Assembly (NCBI GenBank): GCA_937926545.1
Contig: CALAZW010000024.1
Coordinates: 1-47,742 of the forward strand
Direction: 5' to 3'
From: an uncultured Helcococcus sp.
GTDB lineage: Bacteria > Bacillota > Clostridia > Tissierellales > Peptoniphilaceae
DNA: 47,742 nt
Below, one piece after another: positions 8,097 to 16,884 of this stretch (within the stretch, counting starts at the first letter, position 1; every line of letters begins with the position of its first letter). The notes under the pieces are model-generated. The model saw nothing but the letters and a program-made list of their open reading frames with translations. It ran no database searches and was not told the origin of the DNA. A program made the position numbers and the translations under genes.

Positions 8097-9011
8097 ATGA
8101 AAAAAGTATTTACTCTAGGAAGCATTAATGTGGACTATATAGTTTCTGCAGATAAACTTCCTCAACAAGGGGAAACTGTAGCAGCCAACCACTTTGATCT
8201 TTTACCTGGAGGAAAGGGAGCCAATCAAGCTATCGCTTGCTCAAAAAACGGCGCAGAGACAATATTTATCGGAGCAGTAGGAGATGATTATTTTGGTCGA
8301 AAGTCGATAGAGAACCTGGAAAAATATAGGATTAATACTGACTACATAGAGGCAATAGAAGGTGAGTCAACAGGACTGGCCAATGTACTAATTACCAATA
8401 AAGATAATCGGATTTTAGTTGTCCCTGGAGCCAATGCTAGAATAACTTATAATTCCATAGATAAAGCCTTACATATAGCTAGGGCTGAAGATATTTTCTT
8501 AGCCCAATTTGAAGTTGATCAAGACATTTTAACCTATGCCTTTAAAGAGGCAAAAAAGAAGGGTTTGACAACTATTTTGAATCCAGCACCTGCTAAGGCT
8601 ATAGATAATAGTCTTTATAATTTTATAGACTATCTGGTAATTAATGAAAGTGAATGTAAATTTTTATCTGGAATATTTCCAGACTCCTTTAAAAATATAT
8701 TACTTATACAGGACTATTTTAAGCAACATGGACTGGATAATATTATCCTAACCATGGGGGATAAAGGATCATATTTAATTAGTGGGGATGTAATTAAGAT
8801 TGGTAGTTTTGACGTCAATGTGATAGATACAACCGGTGCAGGAGATTCCTTTATTGGATGTTTCGCCAGTTGTCTTACAAGGGAGATAAGCCTTGTCTAC
8901 AGTCTGGTTTATGCCAGTGCCTGTGGAGCCTTAACTTGTAGAAGTCTATGGGCCCAAGGGTCCATACCTAGCTTTGATGAGGTTAAAATATTTTCAAATT
9001 GCTATAAATAA
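8097..9011 (+). CDS. rbsK: ribokinase (PfkB family)
   Basis: A 304-residue PfkB-family sugar kinase, closest to ribokinase, which phosphorylates ribose at C5 with ATP. It shows GSINVDYI at the N terminus, the first PfkB signature GGKGANQA (about residues 38-45) and the second signature DTTGAGDSF with the catalytic Asp near residue 250. AGGAGG lies four bases before the ATG. No ribose transporter, RbsD or nucleosidase is in the window, so the substrate may come from a distant transporter or from intracellular nucleoside breakdown. Control by the neighbouring LacI-type protein is likely. Confidence 0.9.
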   Translation: MKKVFTLGSINVDYIVSADKLPQQGETVAANHFDLLPGGKGANQAIACSKNGAETIFIGAVGDDYFGRKSIENLEKYRINTDYIEAIEGESTGLANVLITNKDNRILVVPGANARITYNSIDKALHIARAEDIFLAQFEVDQDILTYAFKEAKKKGLTTILNPAPAKAIDNSLYNFIDYLVINESECKFLSGIFPDSFKNILLIQDYFKQHGLDNIILTMGDKGSYLISGDVIKIGSFDVNVIDTTGAGDSFIGCFASCLTREISLVYSLVYASACGALTCRSLWAQGSIPSFDEVKIFSNCYK

Positions 9012-9047
9012 AGACCATGGTTATAATAACCACGGTCTTTTTTCTTT
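9010..9047 (+). terminator. terminator after ribokinase
   Basis: A 14-base stem with one mismatch (arms near 9011-9024 and 9026-9039) ends in a run of T with one C. It sits between two converging genes and probably serves the ribokinase transcript. Confidence 0.75.
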
Positions 9048-9050
9048 TGC

Positions 9051-10955
9051 TTATTTTGCTGCAGTTTCTCCTGCAATCTTTCCAAATACATGTATATCAA
9101 CTAGAGCATTTCCACCTAGTCTATTCTTACCATGGATTCCACCAGTTACTTCACCGGCTGCAAATAAACCTTCTATAGGCTTACCATCCTTATTTAAAAC
9201 TCTTCCTTCCAAGTCTATTTCCAAACCACCCATAGTATGGTGAACGGTTGGCATTCTTGGTGATGCATAGAAAGGAGCCTTGTCTATTTGGTCTCCAAAT
9301 AATTTACGGCCAAAGTCTTCGTCCTTGCCCTTGCTTGCATAAGCATTAAAAGTATCATGGGTTTCTTTTAAAACCTTAGGATCTACTCCCATTTGTTCTG
9401 CCAAGCCTTCAATAGTATCTGCTCTAAAGATGATTTTCTTTTCAACTAAATCTTCAACATCATCTCCCCAAATATTTGAACCTTCTGCACTTTCCTTGTT
9501 AGAGTCTGTTATTACAAAACTGTATTGGTCTGTTTGAGCTAGTAGGGAAGCTGTCATATCATCTCTACGGCCATCTTCTGCCATAAATCTTTTACCTTCC
9601 TTATTAACTTGGTAATAGAATTCAACTCCTATTCCCCCCATCCATCCATTAAGTCCACCTGTATCAGGGTTACCTAGTGGTAGACATTGGATAAACTCCA
9701 TACCTATGGTATTGGCTCCAACAGCTTCTGCCATAACAATACCATCTCCTGTTATAGCTGGTGAGTTGGTAGTTTGTAATTTATCGCTTAGATCTGGATT
9801 ATATTTTTGTCTCATTTCCTTATTGGCAGCAAATCCACCTGTTGCCATAATAACTCCCTTACTAGTATTAATAGTAAGTTTACTTCCATCTTCTTTTTCT
9901 GCTATTAAACCTACTACCTTGTCTCCATCAACTATTAATTCCTTACCTGAACATTCTAAGATAATTTCAACTCCTAGTTTTTCAGCTAATTTACTATTAG
10001 TATTTATGTAGTCTGCTCCTGCAGCGTTTTCAGGTATATGAGCTCTTGGCCATAAACCGCCTGGACAAGTTGATACTTCATCTCTCCAGTTTAAACCATT
10101 TTCCACCAACCAGTCTGCTGTTGGTAGGGACTGTTCAACTAATTTTTCTATAAATGGTAGTTTTCCTGCGTAGTCTCCACCATCATAAGTTTGTAGGATA
10201 TGTAGGGCTATACTATCAAATAAGAAATCCTTGTCTGTTTTTTCATATTCTTCCAAGTCTTTTTTTAATTGATCCATCCATTTTTGATGGTCTTCAGATT
10301 GGGCTTCTTTTTCAGCCAAGGCATAAACACTTTCCATAGCCAAGTCTGATGCAGCTGGTGCATTTTTTTGTTTTTCTTGGTCTACTGCATTGTAAGGTCC
10401 ACCTGCTCTTACTGTATTTCCACCTAGGGCAGCTGTTTTTTCTAAAAGAATAACCTTAGCATCATTTTGTGCCGCTGCTACTGCTGCTGATAAACCAGCA
10501 CCACCACCACCGATTACTACAATATCTGTATCTATTGTCTCGTCTTCGGCCTTTTCATCTTCCTTAACAGTTTTAAAATCTTCTACCTTAAGTCCAGCCT
10601 TTTCTATAGCTGCTTCAACAGCTTTTAAGATTGCTTCACTGGTAACTGTAGCACCTGTAACCACGTCTACAGCAAGACTTTGTTTTTCAACTATTTTAGC
10701 TGGTAGTTTATCTATGGCATTTGAACCTATATCTTGGGTTTCGCCATTTTCTCCAACTTCTATTTTTTCAATCTTACCTTCTGCACTGATAGTAGTTATA
10801 ACAGTAAACTTTCCTCCGTAACCTTCTACCTCTTCAGTGAATTCTCCACCTTTAGCTTCTTCAGCCGGCTTATCTTCAGGTTGTGTTTTACCACATCCAC
10901 CTAACACTAAAATAAATGCTAGAAATAAAGCCATAATTTTTGTTTTTTGTTTCAT
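9051..10955 (-). CDS. flavocytochrome-c-type flavin reductase lipoprotein with one FMN-binding domain (fumarate/urocanate reductase-like)
   Basis: A 634-residue extracellular lipoprotein. The signal peptide ends in the lipobox LGGC (Cys21). Residues 38-122 form an FMN_bind domain with the covalent flavinylation motif VTGATVTS. From about 144 a FAD-binding flavocytochrome c domain starts with VVIGGGGAGLSAA, and the C terminus has the catalytic motifs HHTMGGL and NRLGGNAL of fumarate reductase-like enzymes. There is no haem motif. Such proteins take electrons from a membrane donor through the bound FMN and reduce unsaturated acids outside the cell. The substrate loop reads RAHIPENAAG, so the substrate (fumarate, urocanate or another enoate) is open. 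A larger paralogue lies at 33508-35601. Confidence 0.88.
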   Translation of the reverse strand: MKQKTKIMALFLAFILVLGGCGKTQPEDKPAEEAKGGEFTEEVEGYGGKFTVITTISAEGKIEKIEVGENGETQDIGSNAIDKLPAKIVEKQSLAVDVVTGATVTSEAILKAVEAAIEKAGLKVEDFKTVKEDEKAEDETIDTDIVVIGGGGAGLSAAVAAAQNDAKVILLEKTAALGGNTVRAGGPYNAVDQEKQKNAPAASDLAMESVYALAEKEAQSEDHQKWMDQLKKDLEEYEKTDKDFLFDSIALHILQTYDGGDYAGKLPFIEKLVEQSLPTADWLVENGLNWRDEVSTCPGGLWPRAHIPENAAGADYINTNSKLAEKLGVEIILECSGKELIVDGDKVVGLIAEKEDGSKLTINTSKGVIMATGGFAANKEMRQKYNPDLSDKLQTTNSPAITGDGIVMAEAVGANTIGMEFIQCLPLGNPDTGGLNGWMGGIGVEFYYQVNKEGKRFMAEDGRRDDMTASLLAQTDQYSFVITDSNKESAEGSNIWGDDVEDLVEKKIIFRADTIEGLAEQMGVDPKVLKETHDTFNAYASKGKDEDFGRKLFGDQIDKAPFYASPRMPTVHHTMGGLEIDLEGRVLNKDGKPIEGLFAAGEVTGGIHGKNRLGGNALVDIHVFGKIAGETAAK

Positions 10956-11044
10956 TATATACCTCCTATTTTGTCTGTTATTATTTTAGCATCTTTTGTT
11001 ATTAATTTCTCATTCTTTTGTCTAAATTATATTTTTATCCCAAC

Positions 11045-11100
11045 AAAAAAAAGATAAGCTGATCTAAATAGGTATTTATCAAGCTTATCTCTTATCTTTT
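11045..11100 (-). terminator. terminator after the pirin/nitroreductase pair
   Basis: A long interrupted stem (GATAAGCTGAT with ATCAAGCTTATC, one bulge) has A/T runs on both flanks, so it can end transcripts in either direction. Its position suits the minus-strand nitroreductase transcript. The rest of 10956-11124 is AT-rich promoter space for the flavin reductase gene. Confidence 0.65.
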
Positions 11101-11124
11101 TTCTTATTTTATTTTCTTTAATTA

Positions 11125-11694
11125 TTACATTTTTTTAACTAGTTTGTTTATATCTGCTTTTTCTATGGCTTCTGGCTCTTCCAATATATTTCCAAAGGGC
11201 ATTTGAGCATTTAAGATCCACTTATCATCAACATTAAACATTTCCTTAACCATAGAATCTATTACTGGATTATAGTGTTGTAAAGAAGCCCCTATATTTA
11301 ACTCCCTAAGACCCGTCCAGATTGATAGTTGTAGCATACCCATAGATTGGTTGGCCCAACCATCAAAGTTTTCTGCATAGGATGGAAACTCTTCCTTTAA
11401 CCTATCTACATCTTCTTGGTTTATAAAGTATAAAATGGTTCCATAGCCACTCTTAAAGCTATCGATTTTTTCCCTAGCCACCTTGCCTTCAAAGACATCA
11501 TAAATATTATCCCATAGTTCATCTTGTTTTTCCTTGGTAACTATAATAAGTCTAGAGCTTTGATTATTAAAAGGATGGGGTACCAGGTTGGTTATTTCTT
11601 TTATCCTTTCAATAAGCTTATCTTCTTCTATCTCTATATCCTTACCTATGTTATAATAAGATCTTCTTTTATTTAAACTATCTACTATTTTCAT
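11125..11694 (-). CDS. nitroreductase family protein, Frm2-like
   Basis: A 189-residue FMN-dependent nitroreductase-fold protein. The N-terminal signature RRSYYNIG and the NQSSRLIIV segment near residue 45 match the short Frm2/HBN1-type subgroup. These are cytoplasmic NAD(P)H oxidoreductases acting on nitro compounds, quinones or as yet unknown electrophiles. It starts 11 bases after the pirin stop, so both form one operon. The pirin gene ends GAGGAGTAG, which puts the only Shine-Dalgarno-like run 14 bases before the ATG, a long spacing. Substrate unknown. Confidence 0.82.
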   Translation of the reverse strand: MKIVDSLNKRRSYYNIGKDIEIEEDKLIERIKEITNLVPHPFNNQSSRLIIVTKEKQDELWDNIYDVFEGKVAREKIDSFKSGYGTILYFINQEDVDRLKEEFPSYAENFDGWANQSMGMLQLSIWTGLRELNIGASLQHYNPVIDSMVKEMFNVDDKWILNAQMPFGNILEEPEAIEKADINKLVKKM

Positions 11695-11705
11695 TTATTT
11701 TTATT

Positions 11706-12554
11706 CTACTCCTCATTCATTCTAATTTTACTCTTAAGAAACTCTCCCCTGTCCAGTTCATCATAGGCCTTTATAAGTTCTCTTTTAGTATTCATAACTA
11801 TAGGCCCTGCCCAGGCTATTTTCTCTCCTAATTCTCTAGACTCAAAATATACGACTTCCACTTGTTCATCTAGGGCCCTAATACTTATTTCTTCCCCTAG
11901 ACCAAATAAAACCGCTTCTTTTTCACCTATAAGTTCTCCACCTATATCTATATTACCCAAAAGAGTAAAGATAAAAACCTTCTTTTCTTTTTCTGTTTCT
12001 ATATCTATTTTAGAATCCTTGTCTAAAATAATATGGTAGAGATTTAGATCCAGGTTTTTCCCTTGAAAACCTTGGTGTCCCTTATAGTTTCCTGTAAGCA
12101 ACCTTAGTTTTCCACCTTCTATCTTTATATTTTCTATATCCTTATTTTTTATACTATAGTAGTTGGGATCTACCATCTTATTTTTTTCTGGAAGATTTAG
12201 CCACAGCTGAAGGCCTAATAGTCTATCCACTGGATTTAACATTTCTTCATGTAAAATTCCTGACCCAGCGGTCATCCATTGAACCTCACCAGACTCAATT
12301 GTATCTTCATTTCCCATACTATCCCTATGGGTTATAGATCCTTGAGACAAAAATGTTATAGTTTCTATCCCCCTATGTGGATGCATTGGAAATCCCTTCA
12401 TATAATCCCTATAGTCCTTGGAGTCAAAGGCATCCATCATTAGAAAAGGATCAAAGTCATACATGGTCCCATTTCCCAGTACCCTGGTTAATTTTACACC
12501 AGCACCATCCATGGCTGGTTTTCCCCTAATAATTTTTTCAATTTTTCTTTTCAT
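11706..12554 (-). CDS. pirin family protein
   Basis: A 282-residue double-cupin pirin. The iron-binding residues of the N-terminal cupin are all present: His58 and His60 in MHPHRGIET, His102 and Glu104 in GILHEEM. The conserved ITHRDSMGN and QWMTAGSG motifs lie between them. Bacterial pirins act as quercetin dioxygenases or as redox-responsive binding partners. In an anaerobe the dioxygenase role is doubtful. Pairing with a nitroreductase suggests a redox or electrophile stress function (inference). A strong AAGGGGG site precedes the ATG. Confidence 0.9.
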   Translation of the reverse strand: MKRKIEKIIRGKPAMDGAGVKLTRVLGNGTMYDFDPFLMMDAFDSKDYRDYMKGFPMHPHRGIETITFLSQGSITHRDSMGNEDTIESGEVQWMTAGSGILHEEMLNPVDRLLGLQLWLNLPEKNKMVDPNYYSIKNKDIENIKIEGGKLRLLTGNYKGHQGFQGKNLDLNLYHIILDKDSKIDIETEKEKKVFIFTLLGNIDIGGELIGEKEAVLFGLGEEISIRALDEQVEVVYFESRELGEKIAWAGPIVMNTKRELIKAYDELDRGEFLKSKIRMNEE

Positions 12555-12589
12555 CTTATCCCCCTTCTAGATAATGATACCCCTATAAA

Positions 12590-12614
12590 TAAAAAAGACT
12601 CAATTAAGAGTCTT
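12590..12614 (-). terminator. terminator after the small lipoprotein gene
   Basis: The perfect arms AAGACTC/GAGTCTT (12595-12614) are followed on the minus strand by six or seven T. It separates the lipoprotein gene from the pirin operon. Confidence 0.8.
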
Positions 12615-12625
12615 ATTCTACCTTT

Positions 12626-12970
12626 CTATTTTCCTTCTATAAGAATTTTACTAGCCTGGGTCTGAGTAGGGTATGATTCCATAATGGGACCTACTTCTAA
12701 AGTTAGAATATCCTTCTCTTTTATTTGGTCAAAAGAAGCCTTCTTTACTTTTTCCCCATCCTCTATCTTTACTTGGGCCTGGCTACAGTTAACATAGGAC
12801 TGGTCCCCCAAGGGAGAATTTTCACCTAATCCCCTGACAAAAATAGTTTGGCCTTTCTCATCAATTGTAATTACCTCTGCCCTTATTCCCTCTTTTATAT
12901 AGGGCTGGCTGCAAGAACTTAGAAAAATAACTAGAACTAAAGAAATAAAATATTTTTTAATTGTTTTCAT
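12626..12970 (-). CDS. small lipoprotein, DUF3221-like
   Basis: A 114-residue secreted lipoprotein with signal peptide and lipobox LSSC (Cys20). The mature part is a small beta-rich domain with VITIDEKGQTIFVRGLG, followed by a polar stretch and a closing ILTLEVGPIMESYPTQTQASKI. This pattern resembles the DUF3221/YobA group of Gram-positive lipoproteins. No enzymatic motif is visible. It is monocistronic, bounded by a terminator, and divergently transcribed from the gene at 13030 across only 59 bases, so the two promoters must overlap. Function unknown. Confidence 0.7.
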   Translation of the reverse strand: MKTIKKYFISLVLVIFLSSCSQPYIKEGIRAEVITIDEKGQTIFVRGLGENSPLGDQSYVNCSQAQVKIEDGEKVKKASFDQIKEKDILTLEVGPIMESYPTQTQASKILIEGK

Positions 12971-13029
12971 TTTAACCTCTTATTAATTTTTATCTTATTG
13001 GGTATATATTATATTTAAAAGGAGTGTCT

Positions 13030-13452
13030 ATGGATAAAATAACATTTGAATTAAGACTTACTGGTAAAAAGAACTACCAGGATAATCTGGTGTCCTATGC
13101 TGGTGAACTTTTGGAAAAAATCACCCCCTATGAAAACATGAACAACCAAGATCTTTTAGATAATCAGGTTCTTGATAGGTATTGGGAAATAAGCTACCTT
13201 GATTCCCAGCTACTTATAGAAAATCTAAAGCTTGGCGATAAATCCTATCTTCTTATCAAGGACAAAAAGGATAGAATATTTGGTATGGTTCCTCCTGAGT
13301 ATGAAGACCTACTACTGGCCAATAAAAATAATTTTAAGGGGAAGCTCCATGGGGGTAATTACCGCCTGGTGGAAAACATCCCCAATACTTGTAAACACAT
13401 TGTGGAAACCCACTATCGTGACTATAGTATGGATATAATAATTTCCACTTAA
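13030..13452 (+). CDS. hypothetical protein
   Basis: A 140-residue soluble protein I do not recognise. It is mixed alpha/beta, rich in Asp, Asn and Leu, with no signal peptide, membrane segment or cysteine cluster. I start it at the ATG at 13030, five bases after AAAAGGAG. A GTG at 13024 would lie inside that ribosome binding site. The stop overlaps the end of the converging CorA gene by four bases, and no terminator separates them, so the two transcripts must run into each other. Confidence 0.7.
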   Translation: MDKITFELRLTGKKNYQDNLVSYAGELLEKITPYENMNNQDLLDNQVLDRYWEISYLDSQLLIENLKLGDKSYLLIKDKKDRIFGMVPPEYEDLLLANKNNFKGKLHGGNYRLVENIPNTCKHIVETHYRDYSMDIIIST

Positions 13453-14411
13453 AACCAACCCTTTTTTCTAAAATAGGATAGCATAAATAAAACTGTTGCC
13501 ACTGTCAGGCCCCAAAATACCAAATAGGATAGGTTGGTTGGCATATTCATCATATAGAGACTGGCATAAAAACTTATGGGAGTAAAGATAGTAGATACCA
13601 GGGTCAATATTTTCATCACATCATTTGTTTTGTTACCTATACTGGACAAGTATGTATCTAACATCCCCGAGCAAATCTCCCTATAGGTTTCTATAAGGTC
13701 TATAATTTGAATAATATCATTATAGACAAACTTAATATAATAATTGGCCCTACTATCAATTTCCATCTCATCATCTAAGAGTAGATCATTTATCATATTC
13801 CTAGTTGACCATAGGGATTTTCTCACAAATATAAAGTTTCTTTTTAGCTCATAAATTAAATTCAATATTTTTTTATTGGGGTTTAACATTAACTCATCTT
13901 CCAAGTAATCTATATATTCCCCTATTTCTTCCAGGGAATCATAGTACTTGTCCAAAATGTTTTCTATTATTATGTAGGCCACATAGCTTACATAGTTGAT
14001 CTTAGGGTCATTGAGTATCCTAAGTGACTTCTTAACATCTTCTATGTAGTCCTCTTCAGTCTCCCTAAAGGTAATTATCTTCTCTTTAAAAAGAATAAAG
14101 GCTATATTGGTATCTTCTAATTCTTTAAATTCCTCAATATCCAAGTTAACCATTTTAAAGGTCATGTAAAGATAGTCCCTATATCTTTCATACTTGGACA
14201 TTTTATTAAATTCCAGTAAATCCATCTGAGTAAAATCATTGATGGAAAAATAGTTTACCACATCTTTTATTTTTTCATCGTCCAAATTATAAAGGTCAAT
14301 CCAGACCTTGTGGTCCTTTCTATCAATTTGATCGAGTTCCCTAATATTTTCCAGGTAATAAGACTCATAATAGTTTTCCCCATAGACAATAACATTACAA
14401 TAGCTTTTCAC
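13449..14411 (-). CDS. corA: CorA-family divalent cation transporter
   Basis: A 320-residue CorA-type magnesium/cobalt transporter. The long cytoplasmic N-terminal domain is followed by two C-terminal membrane helices, with the pore motif reading MMNMP instead of the usual YGMNMP, then a short basic tail. I prefer the GTG at 14411 as start, because GGGAGAG lies seven bases upstream. The longer TTG/ATG option at 14441/14438 has no such site. With this start the gene overlaps the end of the Nudix gene by 17 bases, indicating coupling. Confidence 0.85.
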   Translation of the reverse strand: MKSYCNVIVYGENYYESYYLENIRELDQIDRKDHKVWIDLYNLDDEKIKDVVNYFSINDFTQMDLLEFNKMSKYERYRDYLYMTFKMVNLDIEEFKELEDTNIAFILFKEKIITFRETEEDYIEDVKKSLRILNDPKINYVSYVAYIIIENILDKYYDSLEEIGEYIDYLEDELMLNPNKKILNLIYELKRNFIFVRKSLWSTRNMINDLLLDDEMEIDSRANYYIKFVYNDIIQIIDLIETYREICSGMLDTYLSSIGNKTNDVMKILTLVSTIFTPISFYASLYMMNMPTNLSYLVFWGLTVATVLFMLSYFRKKGWF

Positions 14412-14919
14412 TATATATCTCTCCCGTTCTCGCCACATCAAATATTAACCTAATAAAGCTTTCGCTATAGGCAATAAACTCCCCCTTATCTATTAACTTA
14501 AGTATATCAGCTAAACTAGCCCATTTCACCTTTTCCACTTCTTTTAAGTCTATGGTTAACTTGTCCAAATCAATATTTCTTCTAAAAATATAAAAATCAT
14601 CATAGCCCTGGGGAAAATTTATGGTAAAGTCTGGTCTTTTCCAACTTATCCCTTCCAGACCCAATTCTTCCTTGGCCTCCCTAATAAGACCTTGATAACT
14701 ATCTTCACCAGCCTGAACTGATCCAGCCCAAGTAAGGTCCCAATAAGATGGCATTATTTTCTTTTTTTTGCTTCTTTTTTGAATCAACATTTCCCATCTA
14801 TCATTTATCAAGATTCCATGTACAACTAGGCGGCATTCTCCTTCTAAAAACTTTTCATCTTCAGACCTGGCAAAACCTTTTTTCTGCCTTTCAAAATCAT
14901 ATACATCCCACTTTTCCAT
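14395..14919 (-). CDS. Nudix hydrolase
   Basis: A 174-residue Nudix protein. The Nudix box is intact: Gly66, Glu72, then REAKEELGL at 80-88 (G x5 E x7 REUxEExGU). The part before it (QKRSKKKKIMPSYWDLTWAGSV) resembles isopentenyl-diphosphate isomerase-like Nudix proteins often annotated as YfcD type. It hydrolyses a nucleoside diphosphate-linked compound that cannot be told from sequence. TAGGAG precedes the ATG. It is upstream of and overlaps the CorA gene. Confidence 0.88.
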   Translation of the reverse strand: MEKWDVYDFERQKKGFARSEDEKFLEGECRLVVHGILINDRWEMLIQKRSKKKKIMPSYWDLTWAGSVQAGEDSYQGLIREAKEELGLEGISWKRPDFTINFPQGYDDFYIFRRNIDLDKLTIDLKEVEKVKWASLADILKLIDKGEFIAYSESFIRLIFDVARTGEIYSEKLL

Positions 14920-14931
14920 ATTAACTCCTAT

Positions 14932-14955
14932 AAAAAAAGGATAGTTTCCTATCCT
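14932..14955 (-). terminator. terminator after anmK
   Basis: The stem AGGATAG/CTATCCT with loop TTTC overlaps the anmK stop codon and is followed on the minus strand by seven T. Confidence 0.8.
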
Positions 14956-16073
14956 CTTCTACCACTTGTCAGGGCAAGCTTACCCATGACAACCTTTCTA
15001 TCTGCTCCCGTAGCCCTAGGCTCATTATTGGTCAACCTATTTATAAAGTTATAACCTAATAAGGCAAAGGCCATGGCCTCCTTACCATCGGCATTTTCCA
15101 ATTCTTCTACTGGAAAATCCAGCTGTCTTTTAAATCCCTCCATAATATAAGGATTGTGGACTCCACCACCACTAACCAACATCCTATCTACCCTATGGTT
15201 CTTTAGAACATAGTCTTCTATAGCCATAAGGACAGTTCTTAGACTATATTCAGTCAAGGTTGCCAAAGCGTCATACTTATCTAGCTTATATCTCTTCAGA
15301 TAAACATGGAGAGTCTCCCTGGTATAATACTCCCTACCTGTACTCTTAGGTGGTTTTATTTCTAGATACTCATCCCATTTAAATAACTCATCTAGCATTT
15401 TCTCACAAACCTGCCCCTTCAAGGCCCATCTACCATCTTTATCAAAGCTAACCCTACCATCACTATAGTAGAGACAGGCCTCATTCATCCACACATTGGC
15501 TGGTCCTGAATCAAAGGCAAAGACCTCTCCTTTTTCAGGAACATAAGTCATATTAGCCATACCACCTAAATTTAATAAGAGTCTATTTTCCTGGCCCCTA
15601 TAGATAATTCCATCCACAAAGGGAACCAAGGGAGCCCCTTGACCTCCATAGGCCAAATCACTAGGTCTAAAATCCCCTATGGTATCTATTCCTGTTATAG
15701 CTGCTATCTCTGCTAATTCTCCCATTTGAAGGCTGGCCCCCTCTTCTGGACAATGAAAAAGAGTTTGCCCATGGGAACTTATATAGTCAATCTTTCTATA
15801 GTCATAGTTCATTTTTTCAATTATTTTATTGGCTTTTTCTCCAAATAAGACTCCCAATTTCTTGTGAATCACACACAAGTCTTCTAGCTTCCTAGCTGGG
15901 TCCATAGAGTAGAGTATATAATCTCTTTCCTCCTGGCTGTAGTCTATACTTATATAATCTAAAAGCTCCATCTTAAATGGATTCTTATAAAACTTAACCA
16001 AGGCACCATCCAGCCCATCCACAGATGTTCCAGACATTAAGCCTAATATTATCAATTCTTTTTCTTTTGTCAT
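14949..16073 (-). CDS. anmK: anhydro-N-acetylmuramic acid kinase
   Basis: A 374-residue AnmK, which opens 1,6-anhydro-MurNAc and phosphorylates it to MurNAc-6-phosphate in peptidoglycan recycling. The ATP-binding motif GLMSGTSVDGLDGALV is at the N terminus, and GDFRPSDLAYGGQGAPLVPF, LNLGGMANMT and FDSGPANVWMN follow in family order. The start is the ATG at 16073, with GAGGTGG immediately upstream; the GTG at 16085 lies in that site. MurQ, needed for the next step, is not in the window. It lies 58 bases after the second RpiR gene and may be read through from it. Confidence 0.93.
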   Translation of the reverse strand: MTKEKELIILGLMSGTSVDGLDGALVKFYKNPFKMELLDYISIDYSQEERDYILYSMDPARKLEDLCVIHKKLGVLFGEKANKIIEKMNYDYRKIDYISSHGQTLFHCPEEGASLQMGELAEIAAITGIDTIGDFRPSDLAYGGQGAPLVPFVDGIIYRGQENRLLLNLGGMANMTYVPEKGEVFAFDSGPANVWMNEACLYYSDGRVSFDKDGRWALKGQVCEKMLDELFKWDEYLEIKPPKSTGREYYTRETLHVYLKRYKLDKYDALATLTEYSLRTVLMAIEDYVLKNHRVDRMLVSGGGVHNPYIMEGFKRQLDFPVEELENADGKEAMAFALLGYNFINRLTNNEPRATGADRKVVMGKLALTSGRRG

Positions 16074-16131
16074 AATCCACCTCACCTATATTTTATCACT
16101 ATTTCTTGAAAATAGATTACACTTTATGACA

Positions 16132-16884
16132 TTACTTATAGCCCAAGCTTTCTATGTATTTATAGTAATTTATAAAGATAAAGTCCACCAAAAGAAACAT
16201 ATGGGTTAAGGGAGATATGTCTATTCCCTTGTCATCTACAAATAAAATATTTGAGAAATACTGCATATAATAATCAGAAACCTTTACCATACTATTATAT
16301 CCCTTCCTTGATATGGTAAAGACCTTGGTGTCTTGATTTTTAGCCTTTTCAATTAGGTTTAAGGCCAGCTTGTTTTCACCTGATAAACTTACAATTATCA
16401 AAACATCCCTACTGGTCAAAATATTTTCCACTGCCTCCAGTTCATCTTGGCCCTCTATTAAAAAAACAGGCCTATCCATAAAGATAAAGATTCTTTTTAA
16501 TTCCCTGCAAACTGACTTTTGTATATTTCCTGTTCCATAGGCAAAGACCCTATCAGCCCTTCTTATATCTTCAAATAAATCCTCATTGTAAAAGTTTTTT
16601 GAAAGATTTATGGTATCTTCTATATCAAAAATTAACTTATTTACATCCAATTGTTCAGAGTTAAATTGGCCCACCCTAATCAGTCTTTGAAGCTCTAATT
16701 CACTGGTTATACCAATCTTTTCCAGGGCGCTTTTACAGTCTTTTAAATCACTTTTAGATGCTTTGGCTATCTCTTCAAGAGATTTAGACTTACATAGGTT
16801 TTTATTTAAGGTTAAATAGAAAAGAAAACTTTCTTCCCTAGTGTTTAGCTTGTCGTAATTACTCTTGATTAGTTTTTCAATCAT
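16132..16884 (-). CDS. RpiR/MurR-family regulator with degenerate DNA-binding domain
   Basis: A 250-residue paralogue of the regulator just upstream. The C-terminal half is a SIS sugar-phosphate-binding domain with the motif LIIVSLSGENKLAL. The N-terminal half has the length of an RpiR helix-turn-helix domain, but the recognition helix is divergent (IAKASKSDLKDCKSALEKIG instead of the usual SxxTVxRFxKKLG). It may bind DNA only weakly, or act through a heterodimer. The ATG at 16884 has GGAGGAG at good distance. It overlaps the end of the upstream rpiR gene by eight bases. Control of anmK, next in line, is possible because MurR-type members sense MurNAc-6P. Confidence 0.8.
   Translation of the reverse strand: MIEKLIKSNYDKLNTREESFLFYLTLNKNLCKSKSLEEIAKASKSDLKDCKSALEKIGITSELELQRLIRVGQFNSEQLDVNKLIFDIEDTINLSKNFYNEDLFEDIRRADRVFAYGTGNIQKSVCRELKRIFIFMDRPVFLIEGQDELEAVENILTSRDVLIIVSLSGENKLALNLIEKAKNQDTKVFTISRKGYNSMVKVSDYYMQYFSNILFVDDKGIDISPLTHMFLLVDFIFINYYKYIESLGYK

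Noticed and set aside
13024..13029. GTG start for the 13030 gene
   Set aside because: The GTG overlaps the AAAAGGAG ribosome binding site, so the ATG six bases later must be the start.
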